Positions 16,512 to 27,567 of a DNA stretch of 36,716 bases are shown here, piece after piece; positions within the stretch are counted from its first letter, which is position 1, and every line of letters begins with the position of its first letter. The position numbers were made by a program, and so were the translations under genes. Source of the DNA: an uncultured Chelatococcus sp. (lineage in GTDB: Bacteria > Pseudomonadota > Alphaproteobacteria > Rhizobiales > Beijerinckiaceae). The notes beneath the pieces are model-generated. The model saw only the letters and a program-made list of their open reading frames with translations. It had not been told where the DNA came from and searched no databases. The DNA is taken from contig CALMIK010000025.1 in NCBI GenBank assembly GCA_937863995.1, positions 1 through 36,716 of the forward strand. Direction: 5' to 3'.

Positions 16512-17483
16512 ATGGGCATGAGACGCCCCGCCAGTAACGGGAGCATCGGACGGACGATGGAAAACGCGTTTTTTCGCTTGGCGTTTTTTCGCTTGCGGTC
16601 GCTCATGGCCCTGATCGGTGCCGGCACCCGTGCATTGCGCGTCGCGCCGCTGGCGCTCGCCGCCCTGCTGGCGCTGCCGGCGCTCCTGACCGCGGGCGCC
16701 GCCCATGCGGCGGTGCCGGGCCAGCCCGTGCCGTGGCAGGCGAGCCTGCAGACGCCGGTGACGGAAGTCGCCCACGCCATGCACGATTTCCACACCCTGC
16801 TGCTGTGGATCATCAGCGTGATCGTGGTTTTCGTCGCGATCCTGCTGCTGATCGTGATTTTCCGCTTCAACGAGAAGTCGAACCCCAATCCGTCGCGTTT
16901 CTCGCACAACTCGCTGCTCGAGGTGGCGTGGACGGTGGTGCCGGTGTTGATTCTGGTGGTGATCGCGGTGCCGTCGTTCCGGCTGCTGCGCCAGCAGCTC
17001 ATCATTCCGGCGAGCGACATCACCGTCAAGGTGACGGCGCACCAGTGGTACTGGAGCTACGAGTACCCCGAGGATCAGGCGGGCGGTTTCGCCTTCGACT
17101 CGAACATCATTCCCGAGGATCAGCTCAAGGAAGGCCAGACGCGCCTGCTGTCGGTCGACAACGAGCTGGTGCTGCCGATCGGCAAGACCGTGCGCGTGCA
17201 GGTGACTGCGGCGGACGTGATCCACGCTTTCGCGATGCCGTCCTTCGGTCTCAAGATCGACGCCATCCCCGGCCGCCTGAACGAGACGTGGTTCAAGGCC
17301 GAGAAGGAAGGCATCTATTACGGCCAGTGCTCGCTGATCTGCGGCCAGAACCACGCCTACATGCCGATCGCGATCCGCATCGTCAGCGAGGAGCGTTACG
17401 CCCAGTGGCTGCAGGAGGCCAAGGCCCAGTTCGCGTCGGCCGATGATGGCCGGCCCGCGTCGCGGTTCCTGGCGGCAAGGTAA
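16512..17483 (+). CDS. coxB: Cytochrome c oxidase subunit II
   Basis: CuA-bearing subunit of the aa3-type oxidase that accepts electrons from cytochrome c on the periplasmic side. After a signal peptide ending near GAAHAA there are two transmembrane helices (LLLWIISVIVVFVAIL and VAWTVVPVLILVVIAV). A periplasmic cupredoxin domain follows, with HQWYWSYEYPE and the complete CuA motif GQCSLICGQNHAYMPI. The start is uncertain: ATG 16512, 16557 or 16605 are possible, and the latter gives the most ordinary signal peptide. A 15-bp tandem duplication at 16564-16593 encodes FFRLA-FFRL between these choices. ctaD follows after 72 bp. Confidence 0.94.
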   Translation: MGMRRPASNGSIGRTMENAFFRLAFFRLRSLMALIGAGTRALRVAPLALAALLALPALLTAGAAHAAVPGQPVPWQASLQTPVTEVAHAMHDFHTLLLWIISVIVVFVAILLLIVIFRFNEKSNPNPSRFSHNSLLEVAWTVVPVLILVVIAVPSFRLLRQQLIIPASDITVKVTAHQWYWSYEYPEDQAGGFAFDSNIIPEDQLKEGQTRLLSVDNELVLPIGKTVRVQVTAADVIHAFAMPSFGLKIDAIPGRLNETWFKAEKEGIYYGQCSLICGQNHAYMPIAIRIVSEERYAQWLQEAKAQFASADDGRPASRFLAAR

Positions 17484-19172
<1,689 letters not shown>

Positions 19173-19198
19173 CAAGGCAAGGACGGCGGACGTTAGAC

Positions 19199-20200
19199 AT
19201 GACGGCAGTCACCGAAGCATGGGCTGAGGGGGAGCGGGTGGCGCAGGGCGCCGCCGGTGCGCCCCTCGTCTCGACGGGCAGCGTGGGGGATTTCATCTCC
19301 CTGCTGAAGCCGCGCGTGATGTCGCTCGTCGTGTTTACAGCGCTCGTCGGCATGCTGGTGGCGCCGGGCACGGTCAATCCGGTTGTCGGCGCGATCGCGC
19401 TTCTGGCGATCGCTGTCGGCGCGGGGGCGTCGGGCTGTCTCAACATGTGGTGGGACGCCGATATCGACGCGGTGATGGCGCGCACGCGCAACCGGCCCAT
19501 TCCCGCAGGACGTATCACGCGCCCTGAGGCGCTGACCTTCGGCATGACCCTCGCGTGCGGGGCCGTGTTCGTGCTCGGCATCGCCACGAACTGGTTCGCG
19601 GCGGCGTTTCTCGCCTTCACGATTTTCTTTTACGCGGTCATCTATTCGGTCTGGCTGAAGCGCTCCACGCCGCAGAACATCGTCATCGGCGGCGCGGCGG
19701 GGGCATTTCCGCCCATGATCGGCGAGGCGGTTGTGACCGGCTCGGTCAGCTTCGACGGCTTCGTGCTGTTCCTGATCATCTTTCTTTGGACGCCGCCGCA
19801 CTTCTGGGCGCTGGCGCTGGTGAAGTCGCAGGATTACGCGCGGGCGGGCGTGCCGATGCTGCCCAATGTCGCGGGTCAGGCGGCGACTCGGCTGCAGATA
19901 CTGCTCTACACTCTGGTGCTGGTGCCCGTGGCCACCATTCCGGTGTGGCGCGCGGCGGGCGGTCCCGTATATGCTGCCGTTGCGGCGCTGGGCGGTGCGG
20001 GCATGCTGTGGCTCGCGTTCAGCCTGTGGCGCGATGGCGGCGATCGCGACAGCCTCAACGCGCACGGCGTGCGCACGGCGTGGCGGCTGTTCGGATTTTC
20101 GATCCTGTATCTTTTCATGCTGTTTGCGGCGCTGCTGGTCGAGCATGTGTTCGGATGGAGCACGTTCGGGGCCATGTTTGCCGGAGGGCGCCTGTGGTGA
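19199..20200 (+). CDS. ctaB: Protoheme IX farnesyltransferase (heme O synthase)
   Basis: UbiA-family membrane prenyltransferase that adds a farnesyl group to heme b to give heme O, the precursor of heme A for the oxidase. The 333-residue protein has the allylic diphosphate-binding motif [19 protein letters not shown] and the second polar loop around [29 protein letters not shown] is a strong family signature. About eight or nine helices are predicted. Its TGA overlaps the GTG start of coxF by four bases, which suggests translational coupling in the oxidase operon. Confidence 0.96.
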   Translation: MTAVTEAWAEGERVAQGAAGAPLVSTGSVGDFISLLKPRVMSLVVFTALVGMLVAPGTVNPVVGAIALLAIAVGAGASGCLNMWWDADIDAVMARTRNRPIPAGRITRPEALTFGMTLACGAVFVLGIATNWFAAAFLAFTIFFYAVIYSVWLKRSTPQNIVIGGAAGAFPPMIGEAVVTGSVSFDGFVLFLIIFLWTPPHFWALALVKSQDYARAGVPMLPNVAGQAATRLQILLYTLVLVPVATIPVWRAAGGPVYAAVAALGGAGMLWLAFSLWRDGGDRDSLNAHGVRTAWRLFGFSILYLFMLFAALLVEHVFGWSTFGAMFAGGRLW

Positions 20201-20391
20201 CTGGAAATTCGATTGTGAATGGACACGATGACGATCGCGACGCCAAGAGCGTGAGCCTGACACCGGAGGAGCGCCGCCGCCAGCGGATGCGCAACATCGC
20301 CATTGGCGTGACGCTGGGCGCGCTGTTCGTGTTGTTCTACATCCTGACGATCGCCCGTCTTGGGTCCAACGTCTTCAACCGGCCGCTTTAA
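20197..20391 (+). CDS. coxF: Small CoxF-like oxidase assembly membrane protein
   Basis: A 64-residue protein with a charged N-terminal half ([13 protein letters not shown]) and one transmembrane helix ([19 protein letters not shown]), ending in [11 protein letters not shown]. Its position between ctaB and ctaG and its form match the small CoxF-type proteins of rhizobial oxidase operons, whose exact function is not established. GTG 20197 has GGAGG nine bases upstream and overlaps the ctaB stop; no usable ATG exists. ctaG follows after 11 bp. Confidence 0.82.
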   Translation: MTGNSIVNGHDDDRDAKSVSLTPEERRRQRMRNIAIGVTLGALFVLFYILTIARLGSNVFNRPL

Positions 20392-20402
20392 GGAGCAGGC
20401 GC

Positions 20403-21074
20403 ATGAGCGATGACGGTGTGAGCGGCAAGGTGCGGCAGCAAGCGGAGGAGGTGCCGCTGGCGCCTGCGCTTCACGAACCTGCGCCTCACGAGGCGGCCGC
20501 CCGCCGGGCGCGCAGCACCGCGTTGATCTGCGTCGGCGTCGCGGCCTGCATGCTGGGGCTTGCTTTCGCTTCCGTCCCGCTCTACCGGCTGTTCTGTCAG
20601 GTGACGGGGTTCGGCGGCACGCCGATAGCGGGTGTGAAATCGAGCGGCGAGGTTTCCGACCGGCGGATGGTGGTGCGCTTCGACACCAACGTGTCGCCGT
20701 CGATCCCGTGGCGCATCGTGCCTGAAACGCCGTCCGTCGAGGTTCGGCTCGGCGAGACGCAGACCGTTTTCTTCGAGCTGACGAACAAGAGCGACAAGCC
20801 GGTTACCGGCATCGCCACCTATAACGTCCAGCCCGATCAGCTCGGCCCGTATTTCGTCAAGCTCGACTGCTTCTGCTACGAGGAGCAGACCTTGGCGCCC
20901 GGCGAGACGATCATCGCGCCGGTCGTGTTCTATATCGACGCCGATTTCGACGACGAGCGTAATTACAAGTCGCTCGATTCCGTGACGCTGTCCTACACCA
21001 TGTTCCAGGTGAAGGGCGGCAACCAGCTTTCGGCTGTTCAGCCGACCAATTCCACCGAGCGGAAAGGGCTGTGA
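20403..21074 (+). CDS. ctaG: Cytochrome c oxidase assembly protein CtaG (Cox11)
   Basis: Membrane-anchored copper chaperone that helps insert CuB into subunit I. The 223-residue protein has a cytoplasmic N-terminus rich in charged residues and a single helix (ALICVGVAACMLGLAFA) followed by the conserved PLYRLFCQVTGFGGT. The periplasmic immunoglobulin-like domain contains the copper-binding CFCYEEQ motif. The last codons overlap an upstream GTG of the next frame. Its place directly before ctaE is the usual order. Confidence 0.96.
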   Translation: MSDDGVSGKVRQQAEEVPLAPALHEPAPHEAAARRARSTALICVGVAACMLGLAFASVPLYRLFCQVTGFGGTPIAGVKSSGEVSDRRMVVRFDTNVSPSIPWRIVPETPSVEVRLGETQTVFFELTNKSDKPVTGIATYNVQPDQLGPYFVKLDCFCYEEQTLAPGETIIAPVVFYIDADFDDERNYKSLDSVTLSYTMFQVKGGNQLSAVQPTNSTERKGL

Positions 21075-21115
21075 CGCCTCAGGGCGCCAGCGACATATTC
21101 GGAGAGCGTAACATC

Positions 21116-21973
21116 ATGGCTCAGGCTCACGCGAAGCATCATGATTATCACCTGGTCGACCCGAGCCCGTGGCCGCTGATCGGCTCGATCAGCGCCTTTA
21201 CGCTCGCGGTCGGGGCCATCCTGTCCATGAAGGACCTGCCGCTCGCCGGGCTCCATGTCGGCCCCTACGTGTTCGGCGCGGGCATCATCGGCGTGCTCTA
21301 CACCATGGCAGCGTGGTGGACGGACGTCGTCAACGAGGCACAGCGCGGCGATCACACCCAGGTGGTGCAGATCCATCACCGTTACGGCATGATCCTGTTC
21401 ATCGCCTCCGAGGTGATGTTCTTCGTGGCGTGGTTCTGGGCCTTTTTCGACGCCAGCCTGTTCGCCGGCGAGGCGATCCAGTACCAGCGCGCGGAAGTGA
21501 CGGGCGGCCACTGGCCGCCGGTCGGCATCGAAACCTTTGACCCGTGGCACCTGCCGCTGCTGAACACGCTGATCCTGCTCACCTCGGGCACCACGGTGAC
21601 GTGGGCGCATCATGCCCTGCTGCACAACGACCGCGACGGCCTGAAGCAGGCGCTGTGGCTGACGGTGGTGCTCGCGGCCTTGTTCACCGTCGTGCAGGCC
21701 TACGAGTATAGCCACGCGGCATTCTCGTTCTCGGGCAACATCTACGGCGCCACGTTCTTCATGGCCACGGGCTTCCACGGCGCTCATGTCATCATCGGCA
21801 CCATCTTCCTTGCCGTGTGCCTGCTGCGCGCCTATCTCGGGCATTTCACGCCCCGCCAGCATCTCGGTTTCGAGTTCGCGGCATGGTACTGGCACTTTGT
21901 CGACGTGGTGTGGCTGTTCCTGTTCATTGCCATCTACGTTTGGGGTTATGGCGGCGGTGGCGGCGGCCACTGA
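21116..21973 (+). CDS. ctaE: Cytochrome c oxidase subunit III
   Basis: Seven-helix core subunit that stabilises the oxidase and helps proton uptake to the D-channel. The 285-residue protein starts MAQAHAKHHDYHLVDPSPWP. It contains HRYGMILFIASEVMFFVAWF with the conserved glutamate, and FMATGFHGAHVIIGTIFLAVC. It ends with WYWHFVDVVWLFLFIAIYVWG, the strong C-terminal signature. ATG 21116 has GGAGAG nine bases upstream; an upstream GTG at 21071 overlapping ctaG is less likely. A terminator follows 38 bases after the stop. Confidence 0.97.
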   Translation: MAQAHAKHHDYHLVDPSPWPLIGSISAFTLAVGAILSMKDLPLAGLHVGPYVFGAGIIGVLYTMAAWWTDVVNEAQRGDHTQVVQIHHRYGMILFIASEVMFFVAWFWAFFDASLFAGEAIQYQRAEVTGGHWPPVGIETFDPWHLPLLNTLILLTSGTTVTWAHHALLHNDRDGLKQALWLTVVLAALFTVVQAYEYSHAAFSFSGNIYGATFFMATGFHGAHVIIGTIFLAVCLLRAYLGHFTPRQHLGFEFAAWYWHFVDVVWLFLFIAIYVWGYGGGGGGH

Positions 21974-22011
21974 GGCGCGCAGCGTTCGGGGCGGCGGACG
22001 CCCTGCCATGG

Positions 22012-22038
22012 AAAGGGCGGCGCGAGCTGCCCTTTTTT
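22012..22038 (+). terminator. Terminator or attenuator between ctaE and surf1
   Basis: A 10-bp stem (AAAGGGCGGC with GCTGCCCTTT, one G-U pair) is capped by a GCGA tetraloop, and the T-run extends to TTTTTT. It ends about 8-17 bases before the possible surf1 ATG codons, so full termination here would cut surf1 off from the cox transcript. Confidence 0.85.
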
Positions 22039-22054
22039 GCTTGGGATGATCGAT

Positions 22055-22834
22055 ATGAGCGGGAATGAGGCAAGCCCGGATCGCGCTGCCTGGCGGCGCC
22101 TGTTGTGGCCGGGGGCTTTTACCGTCGTGGCGCTGGTGGTTCTGGCGGCGCTTGGCGTGTGGCAGTTGCAGCGCCTCGCGTGGAAGGAAGACCTTGTCGC
22201 CCGCATCGAGGCGCGTGTCCGCGCTGCGCCGGAGGCCATGCCGCCTGAAGCCACCTGGGCGACGACGCGCTGGGCTGATGCGGAGTATCGGCCGCTGCTT
22301 GTGTCGGGCACTTTTTTGCACGAGCGCGAAGTGCTCGTGCAGGCCAATGCGGTGCTCGGCTCAGGCAGTGTGCGGATGGGGGCGTTCGTGCTGACGCCGC
22401 TGCGTCTCGACGAGGGCGGCATCGTGTTCGTCAACCGCGGCTTTGTTCCGGTTGAACTGACGCGCGACGCAGCCGCGTTCGCCGCCTGGCAACGGGAGGA
22501 CAGGGCGCAGGCCGATGCGCCCGTCACCGTCGCCGGCCTTTTGAGGGCGCCGCAGCAGCGCGGCTGGTTCGTGCCGCAGGATGCGCCGGACAAAGGCCAG
22601 TGGTTCGTACGCGACCCGGCGGCTTTAGCTGCGGCGCTCGGGCTCGAGCGCGTGGCGCCGTTCACAATCGATGCTTTCCGCGATCCCGAGCGCGAGGGCT
22701 GGCCCGTGGGCGGGCTCACTGTGGTGAGCTTTCCCAACAACCACCTCGATTATGCGTTTACCTGGTTCGGGTTGGCGGTGGTGCTCGCGGTCATCTTCGT
22801 GCTGTTCGCGCACAGGCGGCTCACGGGACGATAG
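22055..22834 (+). CDS. SURF1-family oxidase biogenesis protein
   Basis: SURF1/Shy1 proteins assist heme a insertion into subunit I. The 259-residue protein has the family form: an N-terminal helix followed by LGVWQLQRLAWKEDLVARIEAR, a periplasmic domain with FVNRGFVPVE, and a C-terminal helix after NNHLDYAFTWFGLAVVLAVIF. ATG 22055 (MSGNEAS) or ATG 22046 can start it; the second is nine bases closer to the terminator. It is the last gene of the oxidase cluster. Confidence 0.9.
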   Translation: MSGNEASPDRAAWRRLLWPGAFTVVALVVLAALGVWQLQRLAWKEDLVARIEARVRAAPEAMPPEATWATTRWADAEYRPLLVSGTFLHEREVLVQANAVLGSGSVRMGAFVLTPLRLDEGGIVFVNRGFVPVELTRDAAAFAAWQREDRAQADAPVTVAGLLRAPQQRGWFVPQDAPDKGQWFVRDPAALAAALGLERVAPFTIDAFRDPEREGWPVGGLTVVSFPNNHLDYAFTWFGLAVVLAVIFVLFAHRRLTGR

Positions 22835-22951
22835 GGCTGGAGCATCGGGGGGCGAGATGCTATCCCTGCGGCTGAAAGAGCGCTGCCGGCGAGGGCCGGC
22901 GGGTGCACAGGAGCCGGCCGGCAGGCGGGTTCGTAATCGGGAGAATTTCAC

Positions 22952-23542
22952 ATGCGTTGTCTGATGCTTGTTGCATCCCTTGCCGCGTCTCTGGCTGCGG
23001 TCGCGTCGCCGGCTGTGGCGGAATCGCCCGCGCGGCCGATCGTCGTGGCGCAGGCCGGCCAGACGGACCCGCGCGACGTCGTGCTGCTCGACACCGCGCA
23101 CGGGCGCGTCACCTTCCAGCTGCGGCCGGATATCGCGCCCAAGCATGCCGAGCGTATCCGGACGCTGGCCAGCCGCGGCTTCTACGACAACGTGGTGTTC
23201 CACCGCGTCATCCCCGGCTTCATGGCGCAGACGGGCGATCCCACCGGCACCGGCCGCGGCGGCTCCGACCTGCCGAACCTGCCGGCCGAGTTTTCCGGCG
23301 TACCGTTCAAGCGCGGCACCGTGGGCATGGCGCGCTCGGCGATGCCCGATTCGGCCAATTCGCAGTTCTTCATCGTGTTCGACGACGCCTCGTTCCTCAA
23401 TGGCCAGTATACGGTCATTGGCGAGGTCGTTTCGGGCATGGACGTGGTCGATCGCATCAAGGCGGGCTCGCAGGCCAACAACGGCGCTGTGACGAACCCC
23501 GACAAGATTGTCCGCATGCGACTTGCGAGCGACCCGAAATAA
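22952..23542 (+). CDS. ppiA: Periplasmic cyclophilin-type peptidyl-prolyl isomerase
   Basis: Cyclophilin that speeds cis-trans isomerisation of proline bonds in exported proteins. A signal peptide (ending near AVAES) precedes the domain, so the 196-residue protein is periplasmic. Active-site blocks are VVFHRVIPGFMAQTGDPTGTG and [24 protein letters not shown] lies upstream of ATG 22952. A cytosolic paralogue follows after 47 bp, probably a tandem duplication with different cellular locations. Confidence 0.93.
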   Translation: MRCLMLVASLAASLAAVASPAVAESPARPIVVAQAGQTDPRDVVLLDTAHGRVTFQLRPDIAPKHAERIRTLASRGFYDNVVFHRVIPGFMAQTGDPTGTGRGGSDLPNLPAEFSGVPFKRGTVGMARSAMPDSANSQFFIVFDDASFLNGQYTVIGEVVSGMDVVDRIKAGSQANNGAVTNPDKIVRMRLASDPK

Positions 23543-23589
23543 TTGCATCACGGGCGATCAACCGACGACCGAATCGAGAGGGAAACACC

Positions 23590-24084
23590 ATGAGCACTGA
23601 AGCCACCAAGGTCACCGATCCCGAAAACACGCTCATTCTGGAGACCACCAAGGGCCGCGTCGTGATCGCGCTGCGCCCTGATCTCGCGCCGCTGCACGTC
23701 GCGCGCATCAAGGAACTGGCGCGGGCGAAGTTCTATGACGGCATCGTCTTCCACCGCGTGATCGAAGGTTTCATGGCGCAGACCGGCTGCCCGCACGGCA
23801 CCGGCACCGGCGGTTCCGACCTGCCTGACCTCAAGGCCGAGTTCAACGCCGAGCCGCACGTGCGTGGCGTTTGCTCCATGGCCCGGGCCCAGAACCCTAA
23901 TTCGGCCAATTCGCAGTTCTTCATCGTGTTCAACGACGCACGCTTCCTCGACAAGCAGTACACGGTGTGGGGCAAGGTCGTGGAAGGCATGGAGAACGTT
24001 GACAAGATCAAGCGCGGCGAGCCCGTGCGCGATCCCGACAGCATCGTGTCGCTGCGCGTCGCAGCCGACGCCGCTGCCGAGTAA
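23590..24084 (+). CDS. ppiB: Cytosolic cyclophilin-type peptidyl-prolyl isomerase
   Basis: A 164-residue cyclophilin without a signal peptide, so it acts in the cytosol. It carries [21 protein letters not shown] and [18 protein letters not shown], with the catalytic arginine in FHRVI and the conserved Gln and Phe residues. It is clearly related to the periplasmic copy upstream, sharing the [10 protein letters not shown] block and overall order. GAGAGGGAAAC precedes ATG 23590. queA starts 23 bp after the stop; cyclophilin genes next to queA-tgt are common in alphaproteobacteria. Confidence 0.95.
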   Translation: MSTEATKVTDPENTLILETTKGRVVIALRPDLAPLHVARIKELARAKFYDGIVFHRVIEGFMAQTGCPHGTGTGGSDLPDLKAEFNAEPHVRGVCSMARAQNPNSANSQFFIVFNDARFLDKQYTVWGKVVEGMENVDKIKRGEPVRDPDSIVSLRVAADAAAE

Positions 24085-24107
24085 GGACCGGGGTCAAGCA
24101 GAAGGCG

Positions 24108-25196
24108 ATGGACGTTTCCCTGTTCGATTTCGACCTGCCGGAATCGGCCATCGCCCTGCGCCCCGCGCATCCGCGCGACAGCGCCCGGATGCTGGTGGTG
24201 CGGCCCGGCGAACTTGACGACCGGCGGGTCAGCGACCTGCCGGGGCTGTTGCGGGCGGGCGATGTGCTCGTCCACAACGACACGCGCGTCATCCCCGCGC
24301 GGCTCGACGGCATCCGCGTGCGCGGCGAATCCGTGACGCGGGTCGAGGTGATGCTGCACAAGCGCGAATCCGCCGACACCTGGCGCGCCTTCGCCCGGCC
24401 CGGCAAGCGACTGCGGGCGGGCGAGCGCATCCGCTTTGGCGACTCCAGCGAAAGCCACGCCTGCGAGTTGGTCGCGCTCGACGCCGAAATTCTGGAAAAG
24501 GGCGAGGGCGGGGAAGTGCTGCTGCGCTTTGCCTTCTCGGGACCGGCGCTGGACGAGGCCGTCGCGCGGCTCGGGCACATGCCGCTGCCGCCCTACATCG
24601 CCTCGAAACGCGCCGACGACGCGGCCGATCTCGCCGATTACCAGACCATCTACGCCCGCCATGACGGCGCGGTCGCGGCGCCCACCGCCGGGCTGCACTT
24701 CACCGACGATCTGGTGGAAAGGCTGAAGCAGGCGGGTATCGACCGGCGCTTCGTCACTTTGCATGTCGGGGCCGGCACCTTCCTGCCGGTGAAGGCCGAC
24801 GACACCCGCGACCACCGCATGCATGCCGAGCGCGGCGTGATCGACGCCGCCACGGCGGATGCGCTGAACGCCGCGCGGGCGAGGGGCGGGCGCATCGTCG
24901 CCACCGGCACCACGGCGCTGCGCCTGCTCGAAAGCGCTGCCCGCGAGGACGGCACGATCGCGCCTTTCGACGGCGACACGTCGATTTTCATCACCCCCGG
25001 TTACCGGTTCAAGGCCGTCGACATCCTGATGACGAATTTTCACCTGCCGCGCTCGACTCTGTTCATGCTGGTGAGCGCCTTCGCCGGCCTCGACACGATG
25101 AAGGCCGCCTACGCGCACGCCATCGCCACCGACTACCGTTTCTATTCCTACGGCGACGCCAGCCTGCTGTTCCGCAACGAGGGGACGGGCGCATGA
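24108..25196 (+). CDS. queA: S-adenosylmethionine:tRNA ribosyltransferase-isomerase
   Basis: Transfers and isomerises the ribosyl part of SAM onto preQ1-modified tRNA to form epoxyqueuosine. The 362-residue length fits the family. Diagnostic blocks are [60 protein letters not shown] and [24 protein letters not shown]. Its stop overlaps the tgt start by four bases (ATGA), so the two are translationally coupled. queG, the next step, is at 4687-5856. Confidence 0.97.
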   Translation: MDVSLFDFDLPESAIALRPAHPRDSARMLVVRPGELDDRRVSDLPGLLRAGDVLVHNDTRVIPARLDGIRVRGESVTRVEVMLHKRESADTWRAFARPGKRLRAGERIRFGDSSESHACELVALDAEILEKGEGGEVLLRFAFSGPALDEAVARLGHMPLPPYIASKRADDAADLADYQTIYARHDGAVAAPTAGLHFTDDLVERLKQAGIDRRFVTLHVGAGTFLPVKADDTRDHRMHAERGVIDAATADALNAARARGGRIVATGTTALRLLESAAREDGTIAPFDGDTSIFITPGYRFKAVDILMTNFHLPRSTLFMLVSAFAGLDTMKAAYAHAIATDYRFYSYGDASLLFRNEGTGA

Positions 25197-26326
25197 GTGC
25201 GCCGTTCACGTTCGAGATCGCGGCCCGCGACGGCGCGGCGCGCACCGGTCGCATCCGCATGACGCGCGGCGACATCCGCACGCCGGCCTTCATGCCGGTC
25301 GGAACGGCCGCCACCGTCAAGGCCATGCACACCAGCGAGGTGCGGGCGCTGGGCGCGGATATCCTGCTCGGCAACACCTATCACCTGATGCTGCGCCCCG
25401 GCGCCGAGCGGGTGGCGCGCCTTGGCGGGCTGCACCGCATGATGCACTGGCCGCATCCGATCCTGACGGATTCCGGCGGATTTCAGGTGATGTCGCTGGC
25501 GAAGCTGCGCAAGATCAACGAGAAGGGCGTCACGTTCCAGTCGCACATCGACGGCGCGCGCTACGAGCTGACGCCGGAGCGGGCGATCGAGATCCAGGGC
25601 CTGCTCGGTTCCGACATCCAGATGCAGCTCGATGAATGCGTGCGCCTGCCGTGCACGGACGTGGAGGCGGCGCGCGCCATGCAGCTCAGCCTGCGCTGGG
25701 CCGAGCGCTGCCGCACGGCTTTCGCCGCGCAGCCCGGCCGGGCGGAATGGGGCCGGGCGCTGTTCGGCATCGTGCAGGGCGGCGCCAACAGGGAGCTGCG
25801 CATCGAGAGCGCGCGCGCGCTTACCGACATGGATTTCGAGGGCTACGCCATCGGCGGGCTGGCGGTCGGCGAGCCGCAGGACATCATGCTCGACATGATC
25901 GAGACGGTGATGCCGCACCTGCCTGACGGCAAGCCGCATTACCTGATGGGGGTCGGCACGCCGGACGATATCGTGGAAGCCGTGCGCCGTGGCGTCGACA
26001 TGTTCGACTGCGTCATGCCCACCCGCGCCGGCCGCCACGGGCAGGTGTTTTCGCGGTTCGGCAAGTTCAACCTCAAGAACGCCCGCCACGCCGACGATCC
26101 GCGCCCCATCGACGAGGCGTCTGCGTGGGAGCCCACGCGTACTTACTCGCGCGCCTACCTGCATCATCTCGTCAAGTCGGGCGAGATTTTGGGCATGATG
26201 CTGCTGACCGGCATCAACCTGGCCTATTATCAGGAATTGATGGCGGGCCTGCGTCTCGCCATCGCTGAGGACCGGCTCGACGACTTCATCGCCCGGACGA
26301 AGGAAGGCTGGGCGCGGGGCGATTGA
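25193..26326 (+). CDS. tgt: tRNA-guanine transglycosylase lacking the usual zinc ligands
   Basis: Exchanges guanine 34 of tRNAs for Asp, Asn, His and Tyr with preQ1, the entry step of queuosine on tRNA. The 377-residue protein has the base-binding [12 protein letters not shown], the GIVQGG loop and the nucleophile aspartate in [13 protein letters not shown], followed by YSRAYLHHL. The zinc site of E. coli Tgt (C302, C304, C307, H333) aligns with S310, W312, T315 and I341 here, so all four ligands are gone while the catalytic core is kept. Coupled to queA by overlap. The last 41 bp overlap, tail to tail, the gene on the other strand. Rhizobial relatives may share the zinc-site loss. Confidence 0.95.
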   Translation: MSAPFTFEIAARDGAARTGRIRMTRGDIRTPAFMPVGTAATVKAMHTSEVRALGADILLGNTYHLMLRPGAERVARLGGLHRMMHWPHPILTDSGGFQVMSLAKLRKINEKGVTFQSHIDGARYELTPERAIEIQGLLGSDIQMQLDECVRLPCTDVEAARAMQLSLRWAERCRTAFAAQPGRAEWGRALFGIVQGGANRELRIESARALTDMDFEGYAIGGLAVGEPQDIMLDMIETVMPHLPDGKPHYLMGVGTPDDIVEAVRRGVDMFDCVMPTRAGRHGQVFSRFGKFNLKNARHADDPRPIDEASAWEPTRTYSRAYLHHLVKSGEILGMMLLTGINLAYYQELMAGLRLAIAEDRLDDFIARTKEGWARGD

Positions 26327-27428
26327 TGACGTTGTAAAAGTCGTCCCCCGCCTGCGGGTCCGCGATCGCTGCGGCGATGCGGCTGGCGAACGGCAGGCGA
26401 TAGTGCAGCGCGTCCCAGAAGTTTTCGTCGTTGCGCGTCACGGAAGACGGCTTGCGGAAATCGAGCACGGACGCGCCGTGACGGGCGCCAATGGCGGCAA
26501 GCTGCGTCTTGCAGGCTTCGTCGCGCAACAGCGCCTGCGATCCCGGCTGCGGCTGGGCGCTCACATGCGCCGGCGGGAACACCAGATGCACCCGCGTGCT
26601 GGCCGGCAGGCGCGCGAGCAGATCTTCGAGCCATTGCGCGGCGGGGAAACGCCACGCGGCGCGTTCGGCTTCCGACACGGTGGCGGGCGGCTCCTGCGGT
26701 TCGATGCGCGCCGGCAGGCCCTTCGACGTCTGGTCGAACCAGATGTGCGCGTGCGCCCGGGCGGCGTCGTAGGCCTCGTCCGGCGGCACGAACACGCCGT
26801 AGCCGTCATCGCGCAGCGACGTCTCGCGCAGGCCGAGATCGTGCGATACGAGGCGGGTGGCGATCTCCAGCGTTTTCAGGTTGAGCGTGTCCAGCCAGTC
26901 GTTCCAGCGGTTCTCGTCGTAGAAGCGCTCGGGAAAAGCGCGGAAGGTGAGCCGCTTGCCCGGCGCATCGGCGTCTGCCTCGCACCACGGGCGGTCAAGG
27001 CCAAGGATCAGCACCTTCGGGGCGGGATGAGCGCGCAGGAACAGGCGCGCCAGCTCCATCTGCTCCCACGGGGTGGCGGCGTTCATGGCGAGGTTGGCGA
27101 AGCGCACCGGCGCCGCGTCGCTGCCGAACAGGCGGTCGAGTTCGTCGGGGTCGAGCAGCCGCAGCGACGAGGTGCCGAACACCGCGCTGTCGTAATGCGA
27201 CGAGCGCGCGAGCTGCGGGTACATGAAGCGCTGGTTGATGTCGACGATGGGCCGCGTCGCGTCAGCGCCCTCCACCCGGATGCCGTAGGGATCGACGAGG
27301 GCGACGAGCGCCGCCATCGCGCCGGCGCACACGACGAGCGCGATGGCGAAGGTGGCGACGAAACGCGCCCATGAACGGGATCCGCCTTTGGCTTCCGCCT
27401 CGGGCGCGGCCTTGCTGGTGATTGTCAT
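26286..27428 (-). CDS. Membrane-anchored SGNH/GDSL-like hydrolase or acyltransferase-like protein
   Basis: A 380-residue protein with a short cytoplasmic N-terminus, one transmembrane helix ([23 protein letters not shown], about residues 23-45) and a periplasmic domain. [17 protein letters not shown] at about residue 85 resembles the block I Ser motif of SGNH hydrolases. [19 protein letters not shown] near the end resembles the Asp-x-x-His block. Similar layouts occur in AlgJ/AlgX-like O-acetylation proteins, but no MBOAT partner is near, so acetylation is only a guess. Its 3' end overlaps tgt by 41 bp. Confidence 0.7.
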   Translation of the reverse strand: MTITSKAAPEAEAKGGSRSWARFVATFAIALVVCAGAMAALVALVDPYGIRVEGADATRPIVDINQRFMYPQLARSSHYDSAVFGTSSLRLLDPDELDRLFGSDAAPVRFANLAMNAATPWEQMELARLFLRAHPAPKVLILGLDRPWCEADADAPGKRLTFRAFPERFYDENRWNDWLDTLNLKTLEIATRLVSHDLGLRETSLRDDGYGVFVPPDEAYDAARAHAHIWFDQTSKGLPARIEPQEPPATVSEAERAAWRFPAAQWLEDLLARLPASTRVHLVFPPAHVSAQPQPGSQALLRDEACKTQLAAIGARHGASVLDFRKPSSVTRNDENFWDALHYRLPFASRIAAAIADPQAGDDFYNVINRPAPSLPSSGR

Positions 27429-27462
27429 CGAATCCGGCTGGTTGACTTTCGCCCGATTTCTT

Positions 27463-27567
27463 TAGAGCGCTTTCCGATTAAATGGAATCATTTAATCGAT
27501 AAGAATTCGCTCAAAATCAAGACGTTAGATTGTATCCCGTTTCAACGGAACCAGGATACAATCTAAG
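27463..27567 (+). repeat. Rhizobiales-type double-palindrome repeat, family B
   Basis: About 105 bp with two palindromes: CGATTAAATG-GAAT-CATTTAATCG (27475-27498) and TTAGATTGTATCC (27525-27537) with GGATACAATCTAA (27554-27566). Between them is GATAAGAATTCGCTCAAAATCAA, shortened here for clarity to its typical GATAAGAATTCGCTC part. Similar elements are frequent in Hyphomicrobiales genomes. The right arm contains the last codon boundary and TAG stop of the solute-binding protein gene. Confidence 0.8.
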
